From assembly GCA_903920405.1 (NCBI GenBank), contig CAIXMC010000199.1, forward strand, positions 1 to 6,387: a stretch of DNA of 6,387 nt, given 5' to 3'. Shown here one piece after another: positions 1-5,844 of the stretch (position 1 is its first letter; every line of letters begins with the position of its first letter). The notes beneath the pieces were generated by a model. That model did not search any database, was not told the DNA's origin, and saw only the letters and a list, made by a program, of their open reading frames with translations. The position numbers and the translations under genes were made by a program. The stretch comes from an uncultured beta proteobacterium (GTDB lineage: Bacteria > Pseudomonadota > Gammaproteobacteria > Burkholderiales > Burkholderiaceae_C).

Positions 1-813
1 AAACTGGTGTCAAGCGAGTGGCTGATGGAATCGGTTCAGATGACCAGCATTGCGCGCAAGTCCATCAAAATCAACAAGCATGTGATCATCTGTGGTTATG
101 GGCGCTGTGGTCAAAATTTGGCGCGTATGCTGGATAAGGAACACATTGCGTACATGGCGCTTGATCTTGACCCCGACCGCGTGCGTCAAGCTGCAGCAGC
201 CGGAGATTCCGTAGTGTTTGGCGATGCCGCACGCCTGCAAGCCTTGATGGCTGCAGGATTGGCGCGTGCCAGTACGGTGGTCATTACTTACCTCAATACT
301 TCGAGTGCCATCAAGGTATTGGCACACATTCAGGCACATGCGCCCCACGTACCGGTGGTGGTGCGAACCCAGGACGACCATGACCTGGAACTGCTCCAGC
401 GTGCAGGGGCGACCGAAGTTGTGCCTGAAGCCATTGAAGGCTCTTTGATGTTGGCCAGCCACGCGTTGGCGCTGGTGGGCGTTCCCATGCGGCGCGTGAT
501 TCGGATGGTGCAAGAGCAGCGTGATGCGCGTTACACCTTGCTACGCGGTTTTTTTCGTGGTGCAGACGACGGATCAGCCGATGAACTCCAACAAGAGCGT
601 CTTTGCTCTACTCGTTTGGCTTTGGGTGCCAGGTGTCTGGGTCGCAGTGTGGGTGACATGGGGTTTGCGTCGCTTGGCGTTCAACTGGTGAGCCTGCGAC
701 GCAAAACCGGTCAAGTGGTGGCATTGTCGGACGATCTGGCGCTGCAAGAAGGCGACGTTCTGGTGTTATCGGGTAAAGCGGATGTACTCGAACTTGCACA
801 GCGCAAACTTTGA
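1..813 (+). CDS. CPA2-family cation:proton antiporter, C-terminal regulatory part (5' truncated)
   Basis: This is the cytoplasmic C-terminal part of a Kef/YbaL-like monovalent cation:proton antiporter. The reading frame is open from base 1, so the membrane domain that carries out K+/Na+-for-H+ exchange lies outside the window. About 270 residues are visible. Residues 27-37 form the first strand and glycine loop of a Rossmann fold (IICGYGRCGQNLA, GxGxxG), with Asp55 at the end of the second strand where the nucleotide ribose is usually bound; this is an RCK/TrkA-N domain reaching to about residue 145. A TrkA-C-like domain covers about residues 205-270 (LGRSVGDMGF, then EGDVLVLSG). In this family these domains gate transport in response to nucleotides or other ligands. 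The stop codon at 811-813 lies inside the convergent rluC reading frame, and no terminator separates the two genes. The family is clear; the exact subfamily and the transported ion cannot be decided from this fragment. Confidence 0.9.
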   Translation, partial: KLVSSEWLMESVQMTSIARKSIKINKHVIICGYGRCGQNLARMLDKEHIAYMALDLDPDRVRQAAAAGDSVVFGDAARLQALMAAGLARASTVVITYLNTSSAIKVLAHIQAHAPHVPVVVRTQDDHDLELLQRAGATEVVPEAIEGSLMLASHALALVGVPMRRVIRMVQEQRDARYTLLRGFFRGADDGSADELQQERLCSTRLALGARCLGRSVGDMGFASLGVQLVSLRRKTGQVVALSDDLALQEGDVLVLSGKADVLELAQRKL

Positions 814-1820
814 CAGTCGGCATAGGTCAGGTAATGTTGAGAAAAATGGATTAACTCAGGCGGCAAGTCTGCCATCAGCACCAGTCTTTCACCGCTGGTG
901 GGGTGATTGAACTGTAACTGCCAGGCGTGCAAAAACATGCGTTTGAGGCTGGTGTTGGCGTGTGCCAGGGTCTTATTCAGTTCAAAGTTGCCATATTTAT
1001 CATCGCCAAGAATGGGATAGCCCTCGCTGGCCAGATGGACACGAATCTGGTGTGTGCGACCTGTTTTAAGGGTGACTTCGAGCAATGAAACGTCTTTGGA
1101 AGATGCTCTTACTTTGACAAGCGTGACCGATGCCATGCCGTTGGGGTCGTCACGTGCTACCACCCGAACGCGGCGCTCGCCGGTCTGAGCCTCGTTTTCG
1201 CCCAGCACATACTTGTGCAGTGGTTTATCCAGCACCTTGAGTTTGGCTGGCCATTGGCCGGCTACCATAACCAGGTAGGTCTTGTGGGTCTGACGCTCAC
1301 GAAACTGATGTTGCAGATGGGTCAACGCACTTCGTTTTTTGGCGATGAGCAGCAAACCACTGGTGTCGCGATCCAGCCGATGCACCAGTTCCAAAAACTT
1401 GGCCGTTGGGCGTGCCATGCGCAATTGTTCAATAACACCAAAACTTACCCCAGAGCCGCCATGCACGGCCACAGTTGCGGGCTTGTCAATGACCAGCAGG
1501 CAATCATCTTCAAACACAACGACAAAATCACGCGCTGGCACATGGCGCATCGTTTTGTGTGTGACCGCTTGTTCAGGCACACGCACCGGCGGTAAGCGCA
1601 GCAGGTCGCCTTGTACAAGACGGGTGTCGGCAGCAATGCGGCCTTTGTTGATACGAACCTCGCCGCTGCGAATCATTCGGTAAATGTGGGTTTTGGGAAC
1701 GCCCTTGAAGTGACGCATCAAAAAATTATCGACGCGCTGGCCCGCGCTATTGTCATCAATGCAAACGGTTGTCACCGAAGGGGCAGTTGGGGCAATTTTG
1801 CGCCCTATAATGGGTTTCAC
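711..1820 (-). CDS. rluC: 23S rRNA pseudouridine synthase RluC
   Basis: This RluA-family enzyme isomerises specific uridines of 23S rRNA to pseudouridine; E. coli RluC modifies positions 955, 2504 and 2580. The protein is 369 aa. An S4 RNA-binding domain spans about residues 28-80 (QRVDNFLMRHF to GDLLRLPPV). The catalytic motif HRLDRDTSG has its active-site aspartate at Asp150. The conserved GRTHQIRVHLASEGYPILGD block lies at about 254-273. The fold normally ends just after the DLPPEL motif (residues 318-323), but this frame runs on for about 43 Ser/Thr/Arg-rich residues read from the antisense strand of the antiporter gene. Hence it is longer than E. coli RluC (319 aa). The start is taken as GTG at 1818-1820: an in-frame stop lies 30 nt upstream, there is no ATG before the S4 domain, and no clear Shine-Dalgarno is seen. 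A downstream GTG (residue 16) is possible. It is divergent from rne, a common proteobacterial arrangement. RluC rather than RluD or RluA is inferred from this context and from similarity. Confidence 0.92.
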   Translation of the reverse strand: MKPIIGRKIAPTAPSVTTVCIDDNSAGQRVDNFLMRHFKGVPKTHIYRMIRSGEVRINKGRIAADTRLVQGDLLRLPPVRVPEQAVTHKTMRHVPARDFVVVFEDDCLLVIDKPATVAVHGGSGVSFGVIEQLRMARPTAKFLELVHRLDRDTSGLLLIAKKRSALTHLQHQFRERQTHKTYLVMVAGQWPAKLKVLDKPLHKYVLGENEAQTGERRVRVVARDDPNGMASVTLVKVRASSKDVSLLEVTLKTGRTHQIRVHLASEGYPILGDDKYGNFELNKTLAHANTSLKRMFLHAWQLQFNHPTSGERLVLMADLPPELIHFSQHYLTYADCQSLRCASSSTSALPDNTRTSPSCSARSSDNATT

Positions 1821-1832
1821 TGGTGATGCGTG

Positions 1833-1862
1833 ATATAAGTTGTTGATTTAAATGAATGTCAA
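1833..1862 (-). promoter_or_regulatory. candidate sigma-70 promoter for rluC
   Basis: On the minus strand a perfect -35 hexamer TTGACA (1857-1862) is followed after 18 nt by TTATAT (1833-1838), a weak -10. Transcription would begin near 1826, only a few bases before the GTG start at 1820. The mRNA would then have almost no leader, which fits the absence of a Shine-Dalgarno. The -10 matches consensus at only three of six positions, so this is a candidate and not a proven promoter. Confidence 0.4.
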
Positions 1863-2110
1863 TGACTAACTCTTGTGAAGTTTAATTCATAAGCCTGTTG
1901 CATCACCAAAAAAAGTCGGTACCGCCTGACATCACGTCCAAAAATAGTTGCCCCAGCGCCAACCTGGTGTCAATCATCATGGGCAAGTGGAATGGTCAAG
2001 ACGATGCCTTGAAATCCTGATTCGGACAATACCCAAAATTCATAGCACAGTGTGCTTTGAATGGAATAAAGCGAAGTTAATGTTTGTGTTGATGACCCTT
2101 GTGCTACAAG

Positions 2111-2137
2111 CTGCAGTGCGCAAACGTGCTGTGTTTT
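2111..2137 (+). promoter_or_regulatory. potential RNA hairpin in rne upstream region
   Basis: CAGTGCG (2114-2120) can pair with CGTGCTG (2125-2131) in RNA through five Watson-Crick and two G-U pairs, closing a CAAA tetraloop. Two further wobble pairs could extend it. A short T-rich run (TGTTTT) follows, so it looks either like a structured leader element or a weak terminator. Transcription of this region as rne leader is inferred from position only. Confidence 0.3.
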
Positions 2138-2155
2138 GGCAGACATCGGTCCATC

Positions 2156-2200
2156 ACGCCCGTCCTGCGGGCATCTATAGCTGTTTTATCAATAGCAAAT
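2156..2200. repeat. short dispersed-repeat-like element with GCCCG/CGGGC hairpin and ATAGC motifs
   Basis: GCCCG (2158-2162) and CGGGC (2168-2172) form a five-bp stem around a TCCTG loop, directly followed by an AT-rich stretch with two ATAGC motifs (CTATAGCTGTTTTATCAATAGC, split over 2175-2196). The combination of a GC hairpin and a GCTAT/ATAGC block resembles short intergenic repeats I recall from Comamonadaceae genomes. There is only one such full copy in this window, so its repeat nature rests on recollection and on the partial ATAGC matches at 5427-5509. Confidence 0.35.
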
Positions 2201-2240
2201 TCATCCGCAAACCCTGTCGCTTACCTCCACGCGCCTCTCC

Positions 2241-2268
2241 CCAAACTCATGGTGTGAGTTGGCGTTTT
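2241..2268 (+). promoter_or_regulatory. potential hairpin followed by T-run upstream of rne
   Basis: CCAAACTCA (2241-2249) pairs with TGAGTTGG (2255-2262) with a single bulged A and a five-base loop, giving about eight base pairs. GCGTTTTGC follows. The shape resembles a weak intrinsic terminator or attenuator. It lies about 220 nt before the rne start, where a structured autoregulatory leader might be expected. No function is shown by the sequence alone. Confidence 0.3.
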
Positions 2269-2319
2269 GCTGTTTCCTCCTCGTTTCAAAGCATTCGTTG
2301 GTGTACCCATAGCTCATTG

Positions 2320-2443
2320 AGGATAGGGTCAGCAATAACTTTTGCATTTGGCCGTCAGAGTTGGGATGCAATGCCATTCGCAAATCATGCAGTGCGCCCA
2401 AATCTGACGAACCAAAAGCGGAACTTATTGTGGACACTATCCT
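2320..2443 (-). repeat. palindromic MITE-like element, copy 1 (upstream of rne)
   Basis: This 124-bp imperfect palindrome begins AGGATAG and ends CTATCCT. Its outer 33-nt arms agree at 25 of 33 positions, and weaker pairing continues inward (CGTCAGA, TTGGG on each side). Its reverse complement aligns with the element at 5725-5828 at about 86 of 98 positions by hand count, the main difference being 20 extra bases in the core of this copy. It encodes no protein and fits a small non-autonomous inverted-repeat element (MITE or large REP type). The flanks are TG on the left and TA on the right, so no clean target duplication is seen. It ends 38 nt before the rne ATG, so if transcribed it would fold into a long hairpin in the rne leader. 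The minus strand is given because its core is inverted relative to copy 2. Confidence 0.8.
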
Positions 2444-2467
2444 TAGAGCGGTTTGTTGTTATTTATT

Positions 2468-2473
2468 GAAGGA
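2468..2473 (+). promoter_or_regulatory. Shine-Dalgarno of rne, decides start
   Basis: GAAGGA stands eight bases before the ATG at 2482. An earlier in-frame ATG at 2473 overlaps this site and so cannot use it. Starting at 2482 gives MKRMLINATQ, the same N-terminus as E. coli RNase E. Confidence 0.8.
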
Positions 2474-2481
2474 TGCTACCT

Positions 2482-5244
2482 ATGAAACGGATGCTGATTA
2501 ACGCCACACAGGCTGAAGAACGTCGCCTGGCTGTGGTCGATGGGCAAAAATTGCTCGACTATGAAATTGAAATTGAAGGGCGAGAACAGCGCAAAGGTAA
2601 CATTTACAAGGCGGTGGTGACGCGGATCGAGCCTTCGCTGGAGGCTTGTTTTGTAGATTACGGTGAAGACCGTCACGGCTTTCTGCCGTTCAAGGAAATC
2701 TCGAAACAATATTTTCAGCAGGGTATTTCTGTGAGCCAGGCGCGTATTCAAGATGTCATCAAAGAAGGTCAGGAACTATTGGTGCAGGTAGATAAAGAAG
2801 AGCGCGGTAACAAAGGCGCAGCACTGACCACCTTTGTGTCACTCGCGGGTCGTTATGTGGTGCTCATGCCCAATAACCCACGCGGCGGCGGTGTTTCACG
2901 ACGCATTGAAGGTGAAGACCGCGCTGATCTAAAAGAAGCACTTGATCAATTAGAGTATCCCAGCGGCATGAGCATCATTGCACGCACTGCCGGCATTGGC
3001 CGCAATGCACCAGAGCTTCAATGGGACTTGAACTACCTGCTCAAGCTATGGGCAGCCATTGATAGTGCAGCCCAGGGTGCCAAGGGTGCTTTCCTGATTT
3101 ATCAGGAATCCAGCCTGGTCATTCGTGCCATACGAGATTATTTCAGCACGGACATTGGCGACATCCTGATTGATACCGATGATGTGTATGAACAAGCTCG
3201 CCAGTTTATGGCACACGTTATGCCGGAGCACACCGCCTGTGTCAAACGCTACCGGGATGATGCACCGCTGTTTAGCCGTTTTCAAATTGAACATCAAATT
3301 GAAACCGCTTACGCCCGCACAGTCACCTTGCCTGGTGGCGGGGCTATTGTGATTGACCACACCGAAGCGCTGGTGTCTGTCGATGTGAACTCGGCGCGTG
3401 CCATCAAAGGCAGCGATATTGAAGAAACCGCCACGCGCACCAATTTGGAAGCTGCTGAAGAAGTGGCACGCCAGGCGCGCCTGCGCGACTTAGGTGGGTT
3501 GATTGTGATTGACTTCATTGACATGGAAGAAAGCCGTAACCGCCGTGAGGTTGAAACGCGACTGCGTGATGCTTTGCGCCAGGACCGTGCCAGGGTGCAG
3601 TTTGGCACCATCAGCCGGTTTGGTCTGATGGAAATGAGCCGCCAGCGTTTGCGCCCAGCCCTCAGTGAAGGTGCCTCCATTCCGTGTCCGCGATGTGGTG
3701 GATCGGGTCATGTTCGAGACACCGAATCGAGCGCTTTGCAAATTTTGCGCATCATTCAAGAAGAGTCACACAAAGACAATACAGCTTCTATTTTGTGCCA
3801 GGTTCCCGTTGAGGTCGCTTCGTTTTTGTTGAATGAAAAACGAACCGAAATTGCCAAAATTGAACTCAAGCAGCGCATCAATGTGCTCATGGTGCCCAAT
3901 AAATCGCTCGAAACACCCAACTATCGTCTGGAACGTTTGAAACACGATGACCCACGTCTGGACAACATTGAAGCCAGCTACAAACTGGCCGATGAACCCG
4001 AAGAATCCATCACTGTGACAAGACGCTCACAAGAGCCTACCAACAAGCAAGTCCCATTGATCAAGGGTGTGCTACCGGATGCACCAGCTCCACAGACTTC
4101 GCCGGCACTACCTAAAACCGTACAACAGCCAAGCGGTGCTGCGCCCAGAACACCCAAAGCCAGACAGACTGTTAGTACAGTGCCTGCAACCGCGCCTGTG
4201 GTTGTTGAAAAAGGTTTTTTGGGCTGGATCAAAAACCTGTTTGGTGCAGCACCCATGAGCACCGAAGCCACGCCAACACCTGCATCATCGCAGGCGACAG
4301 CAACACGTCCCCCACGTGAAGCACGTCCTGCCCGTGACGGTAGCCGTCGAGGCGAGCGCACACCAGGGCGGGACACACGCAACGAAAACAGTGCAGAGGG
4401 ACGGACAGAATCTCGTTCACCTCGGACAGATCGCAATAACCGTCCCGATCGTGGCGAACGTCCTGAACGCGGTGCATCTGATCGAACAGACGGCTCAGGC
4501 AATACCAGTGCTGCACCCATGCGCAACGAAACCATCGCATCAGACCAGACCGCTGAAACACAGCGCAACCCACGCGGCCAGCGTCGCCCCTCTCGTGGGT
4601 CGCGCACAGAGACCGAGTCTCCTCTTATCGCTGATCCCATTTCAGTCAATGCCACGGCCGTGACGGATGACAATACGACCGAACAATCAGCCCCCAAAGC
4701 CAAGCGTTCGCGCGATCAGTATGGGCGCGAACGCAAACCACGCGGTGAACGTGTTGAACGCAGTAGCTCTGACAGTGCGGTCATCGCTGATGTGCTCACC
4801 ATAGTCCAGACTGCAAGCCCGTCAAGTGCGAACGAAGAAGATTCTCCACGCAAGTCTTATTTCATTTCGCCTGCTGCGCCGCCTGACAACACTGTGATCA
4901 ACGTGACCGTTCCAGTCGCTCCCTTGCCGTCTGTGACGGCTGCCGCCATGCCCACAGTACAGCCCTACGACTTGCCGCTTGAAGCATTGGCACAGGTAGT
5001 GAAGCCATCGGGTCTGATTTGGGTGCGATCTGATGCAGAAAAGGTGGCAGCAGCGCAAGCGGCAATAGCTACAGAGCCAAAGCCTGTGCATGTTCCAAGA
5101 GACAGAACACCAGCTTTAGCGCAAGATGATCGCCCACTGGTATTGGTAGAAACCAAACGTGATCTGCGCACTGCAACTTTGCCTTTTGAAGAGATCGCCA
5201 CCCCAACGCCAGCACACCAGACAACAGACGACAGTTTGATGTGA
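2482..5244 (+). CDS. rne: ribonuclease E (RNase E)
   Basis: RNase E is the essential single-strand endonuclease that starts mRNA decay and matures 16S/5S rRNA and tRNA, usually as the degradosome scaffold at the inner membrane. The protein is 920 aa, shorter than E. coli RNase E (1061 aa) because of its tail. An S1 domain lies at about 36-118 (RIEPSLEACFVDYGEDRHGFLP split over its start). The 5'-monophosphate sensor residues Arg168 and Thr169 (ARTAGIG) are present. The Mg2+-binding aspartates are Asp301 (SVDVNSARA) and Asp344 (GGLIVIDFIDM). The zinc-link cysteines are Cys402 and Cys405 (CPRCGGSG). After the small domain (to about 505) comes a disordered tail. In it KGFLGWIKNLFG (577-588) is a likely amphipathic membrane-targeting helix, and 608-709 and 738-760 are Arg-rich RNA-binding stretches. 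Short conserved-looking motifs GLIWVRSDAEKV and RPLVLVETKRDL stand near the end. All catalytic residues are intact. It has its own terminator downstream. Confidence 0.97.
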   Translation: MKRMLINATQAEERRLAVVDGQKLLDYEIEIEGREQRKGNIYKAVVTRIEPSLEACFVDYGEDRHGFLPFKEISKQYFQQGISVSQARIQDVIKEGQELLVQVDKEERGNKGAALTTFVSLAGRYVVLMPNNPRGGGVSRRIEGEDRADLKEALDQLEYPSGMSIIARTAGIGRNAPELQWDLNYLLKLWAAIDSAAQGAKGAFLIYQESSLVIRAIRDYFSTDIGDILIDTDDVYEQARQFMAHVMPEHTACVKRYRDDAPLFSRFQIEHQIETAYARTVTLPGGGAIVIDHTEALVSVDVNSARAIKGSDIEETATRTNLEAAEEVARQARLRDLGGLIVIDFIDMEESRNRREVETRLRDALRQDRARVQFGTISRFGLMEMSRQRLRPALSEGASIPCPRCGGSGHVRDTESSALQILRIIQEESHKDNTASILCQVPVEVASFLLNEKRTEIAKIELKQRINVLMVPNKSLETPNYRLERLKHDDPRLDNIEASYKLADEPEESITVTRRSQEPTNKQVPLIKGVLPDAPAPQTSPALPKTVQQPSGAAPRTPKARQTVSTVPATAPVVVEKGFLGWIKNLFGAAPMSTEATPTPASSQATATRPPREARPARDGSRRGERTPGRDTRNENSAEGRTESRSPRTDRNNRPDRGERPERGASDRTDGSGNTSAAPMRNETIASDQTAETQRNPRGQRRPSRGSRTETESPLIADPISVNATAVTDDNTTEQSAPKAKRSRDQYGRERKPRGERVERSSSDSAVIADVLTIVQTASPSSANEEDSPRKSYFISPAAPPDNTVINVTVPVAPLPSVTAAAMPTVQPYDLPLEALAQVVKPSGLIWVRSDAEKVAAAQAAIATEPKPVHVPRDRTPALAQDDRPLVLVETKRDLRTATLPFEEIATPTPAHQTTDDSLM

Positions 5245-5258
5245 TCGGTATCCAGGAA

Positions 5259-5298
5259 AAAAGCGGTGAAGCCAGTATGGGTTGCACCGCTTTTCTTG
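5259..5298 (+). terminator. rho-independent terminator of rne
   Basis: A perfect 10-bp stem AAAAGCGGTG (5259-5268) / CACCGCTTTT (5285-5294) with a 16-nt loop begins 15 bases after the rne stop codon and is followed by CTTGTGG and a later TTTT. The U-tract is partly inside the stem, so on the plus strand it is TTTTCTT. The symmetric A/T ends mean it might also stop transcription from the other side. Position directly after rne strongly supports the role. Confidence 0.8.
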
Positions 5299-5426
5299 TG
5301 GGGGTTTTCAGGAAATGTAACTACTCATATAACTGTCATGGCATCCAGTCCACTCTAAATGATGAAAGTACCCTGAAAGGGGTGCGATTCAAAGTGATGT
5401 GGCGAATACCATGTCTGACCTAATTT
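5299..5426. other. intergenic stretch without recognisable feature
   Basis: Nothing codes convincingly here. A small ACCC/GGGT hairpin around 5370-5382 is too weak to name. No promoter, RNA gene or repeat could be supported in this part of the rne-dnaE gap. Confidence 0.5.
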
Positions 5427-5509
5427 GTAAAAATCATAGCGCACTACGCAAGTGGGACGTGCGTTAGAGGCCGATTTCTTGATGTGAAATACCGTAAAAA
5501 ATCATAGCG
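5427..5509. repeat. intergenic repeat block with two near-identical 15-16 bp direct repeats
   Basis: GTAAAAATCATAGCG occurs at 5427-5441 and again, with one extra A, at 5494-5509, 67 bases later. The first copy runs into GCGCACTACGCAAGTGGGACG and on to TAGAGGCCGATTTC (to 5478, here split), which resembles a common Comamonadaceae intergenic repeat from memory; within it CGCAC (5440-5444) and GTGCG (5459-5463) can form a short stem. The direct repeat is seen in the sequence; the family assignment is recollection and needs a genome search. Confidence 0.45.
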
Positions 5510-5519
5510 TCATTCCTGT

Positions 5520-5582
5520 GAGCACGGGCATCTTGCCCGCTTTTGGCACAGCCAAACCAATGCGGGCAAGATGCCCGCGCTC
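5520..5582. repeat. REP-like palindromic repeat (GCGGGCATCTTGCCCGC type)
   Basis: Two 21-nt arms (5520-5540 and 5562-5582) are inverted repeats with one mismatch, around a 21-nt loop. The loop itself contains a perfect TTTGGC/GCCAAA six-bp hairpin (5542-5556). Each arm is also self-complementary (GCGGGCA AGA TGCCCGC on the right), so the same DNA can fold either as one long stem or as a row of three small hairpins. Repeats of this kind are widespread between genes in many bacterial genomes and are often mis-annotated as small proteins rich in ARASCPH and GQDARA motifs, exactly what the minus strand reads here. It is non-coding. Confidence 0.75.
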
Positions 5583-5629
5583 CCAGAGGTGAGTCTTGTT
5601 TGGTGTCGGTGCAGCCCACATTTGAAACG

Positions 5630-5671
5630 CACCCGCAACCCATGGTGATGGGTATGGGTGTCCTCATTTTT
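5630..5671 (+). terminator. possible terminator or leader hairpin before dnaE
   Basis: A two-part stem is visible: CACCC (5630-5634) with GGGTG (5656-5660) outside, and ACCCAT (5638-5643) with ATGGGT (5648-5653) inside, closing a GGTG loop. CCTCATTTTT follows. It has the shape of an intrinsic terminator on the plus strand. Since rne already has a terminator upstream, it may be a back-up, part of another repeat, or a leader structure. Role uncertain. Confidence 0.35.
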
Positions 5672-5724
5672 ACAATTCGCCCCACACCCTGCGCGCTGCA
5701 CTTGGCCGGCCGCGATGGGTGATA

Positions 5725-5828
5725 AGGATATGGTCAATAATAAGTTCCGCATTTGGCTCATCAGATTTGGGCGCACTGCGTCGTTAACTCTGACGGCCAA
5801 ATGCGGAACTTATTGTTGACCATATCCT
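5725..5828 (+). repeat. palindromic MITE-like element, copy 2 (upstream of dnaE)
   Basis: This 104-bp element has 33-nt terminal inverted arms (5725-5757 and 5796-5828) with a single mismatch, which in plus-strand RNA becomes a U-G wobble, so all 33 pairs could form. TCAGA/TCTGA (5761-5765, 5789-5793) adds an inner stem. It is homologous to the reverse complement of the 2320-2443 element, with a core about 20 nt shorter. Its arms match better than those of copy 1 (32 versus 25 of 33), suggesting a younger or better preserved copy. Flanks are TA on the left and AA on the right; no certain target duplication. It ends 16 nt before the dnaE start codon, so dnaE expression must read through it or start inside it. 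No reading frame of note is inside. Confidence 0.85.
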
Positions 5829-5844
5829 AACCATACCCCCCACC

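Larger units (their letters stand above)
1863..2319. other. rluC-rne intergenic region, probable rne promoter/leader; no gene seen
   Basis: No convincing protein-coding gene lies here. The open frame from 1948 through to the rne start has no recognisable motif and runs through two repeat elements. In other proteobacteria rne carries a long 5' untranslated region through which RNase E controls its own mRNA; by position this stretch could play that role. I could not find a good plus-strand -35/-10 pair, so the rne transcription start is undetermined. A 9-bp perfect inverted repeat (TGGTGATGC at 1821-1829, GCATCACCA at 1900-1908) flanks the candidate rluC promoter. Several hairpins and a short repeat inside this region are listed separately. 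Confidence 0.5.

Noticed and set aside
2320..2443. Intrinsic terminator before rne
   Set aside because: The palindrome lacks a following T-run, is far longer than a terminator stem and has a homologous copy elsewhere, so a repeat element explains it better.
1948..2469. Open plus-strand frame of 173 codons before rne
   Set aside because: It has no recognisable domain, runs through two repeat elements including the palindrome, and has no supporting ribosome site; its C-terminal residues are simply the translated repeat.
2473..2475. Earlier in-frame ATG for rne
   Set aside because: It overlaps the GAAGGA ribosome site and would add MLP before the conserved MKRMLINATQ N-terminus.
3978..4703. 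Minus-strand open frame of 241 codons inside rne
   Set aside because: It is the antisense of the Arg/Ala/Pro-rich RNase E tail, whose codon composition leaves the opposite strand open; no motifs or start signals.
5427..5582. Possible CRISPR array
   Set aside because: Only two copies of a 15-16 bp repeat and an unrelated palindrome; no regular spacer units and no cas genes.
5464..5800. Two minus-strand small frames in the rne-dnaE gap
   Set aside because: They translate the GCGGGCA repeat and the MITE-like element. The ARASCPH...GQDARA sequence is a familiar artefact of such repeats.
5816..5838. TTGACC as outward -35 promoter element for dnaE in copy 2
   Set aside because: No -10 lies at 16-18 nt spacing, and such a start would fall at or beyond the ATG.
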